Shown: positions 6,091 to 6,152 of the stretch, one piece after another
Layout: every line of letters starts with the position of its first letter
Position numbering within the stretch: position 1 is the first letter of the stretch
NCBI GenBank assembly: GCA_030667645.1
Contig: DAOUVM010000161.1
Span: forward strand, 1-6,152
Origin: Ardenticatenales bacterium
Lineage (GTDB): Bacteria > Chloroflexota > Anaerolineae > Promineifilales > UBA4811
DNA: 6,152 nucleotides
Direction: 5' to 3'
Program-made: the position numbers and the translations under genes
The notes under the pieces: model-generated
What the model was told of the DNA's origin: nothing
Database searches by the model: none
Seen by the model: the letters and a program-made list of their open reading frames with translations, nothing else

Positions 6091-6152
6091 GTGAACTATT
6101 ATAAGTTGGAACCCGATCGGGTGCAAACCTCACTTGAAGGGTGTGCCCAACA
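6091..6152 (+). CDS. Start of an unidentified gene (partial)
   Basis: A GTG at 6091 is preceded at six bases by a consensus ribosome site AGGAGG (6079-6084). The frame stays open for the 20 codons left in the window: MNYYKLEPDRVQTSLEGCAQ. There is no signal peptide or membrane segment in these residues and I cannot assign a family. No clear plus-strand promoter lies between the terminator (ends 6003) and the start. The ribosome site lies inside the long stem, which would restrict translation. If the region is really a minus-strand small RNA, this frame could be accidental, so it remains moderately supported. Confidence 0.5.
   Translation, partial: MNYYKLEPDRVQTSLEGCAQ
6098..6126 (-). promoter_or_regulatory. 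Sigma70-type promoter of the candidate small RNA
   Basis: On the minus strand a perfect -10 box TATAAT (6098-6103) lies exactly 17 bases from TTGCAC (6121-6126). Transcription from the G at 6090 gives a 7-base discriminator and places the start at the exact base of the long stem. If the plus-strand gene at 6091 is real, this promoter sits inside its first 12 codons and would produce an RNA antisense to its ribosome site. Confidence 0.5.

Overview
The window carries six recognisable protein genes, five of them complete, packed on the minus strand apart from one gene remnant at each edge. It looks like a chromosomal segment of a moderately GC-rich bacterium. The zinc-binding dehydrogenase, the Rv2613c-type HIT protein and the beta-oxidation enzymes resemble those of Chloroflexota (Anaerolineae-like) genomes. 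That assignment is from memory of family style, not from a search. No tRNA, rRNA, CRISPR array or insertion sequence is visible.

Left part (1-1764). The C-terminal end of a CHAD-domain (polyphosphate-binding type) protein enters on the plus strand. It faces a translationally coupled tandem pair of thymidylate-kinase-like P-loop proteins on the minus strand. The upstream copy has an intact Walker A motif. The downstream copy has Arg in place of the invariant Walker A Lys and a shortened lid, so it may be a pseudokinase partner. Neither copy has the usual REP motif of true dTMP kinases.

Middle part (1795-5073). A medium-chain zinc-binding dehydrogenase is interrupted by a one-base frameshift in a run of eight C. 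It also seems to have lost its expected start codon (ATA where homologues have ATG). Upstream lie an acyl-CoA dehydrogenase and a 3-hydroxybutyryl-CoA dehydrogenase, both with intact catalytic residues and good ribosome binding sites. They fit fatty acid or butanoate beta-oxidation; the matching hydratase and thiolase are not in the window.

Right part (5235-6152). A HIT-family nucleotide phosphorylase/hydrolase is preceded by a good sigma70-type promoter and may head the long minus-strand transcription unit. Beyond it is a gene-poor stretch (5739-6090) with the most unusual signal of the window. A 77-base strongly self-complementary element (6014-6090) lies next to a 14-bp perfect terminator hairpin (5967-6003). 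On the minus strand these form a complete candidate small RNA of about 129 nt: promoter TTGCAC-17-TATAAT, start at the base of the stem, intrinsic terminator. On the plus strand the same stem would bury the strong Shine-Dalgarno sequence of a gene starting at 6091, of which only 20 codons are visible. The two readings make different predictions and are given separately.
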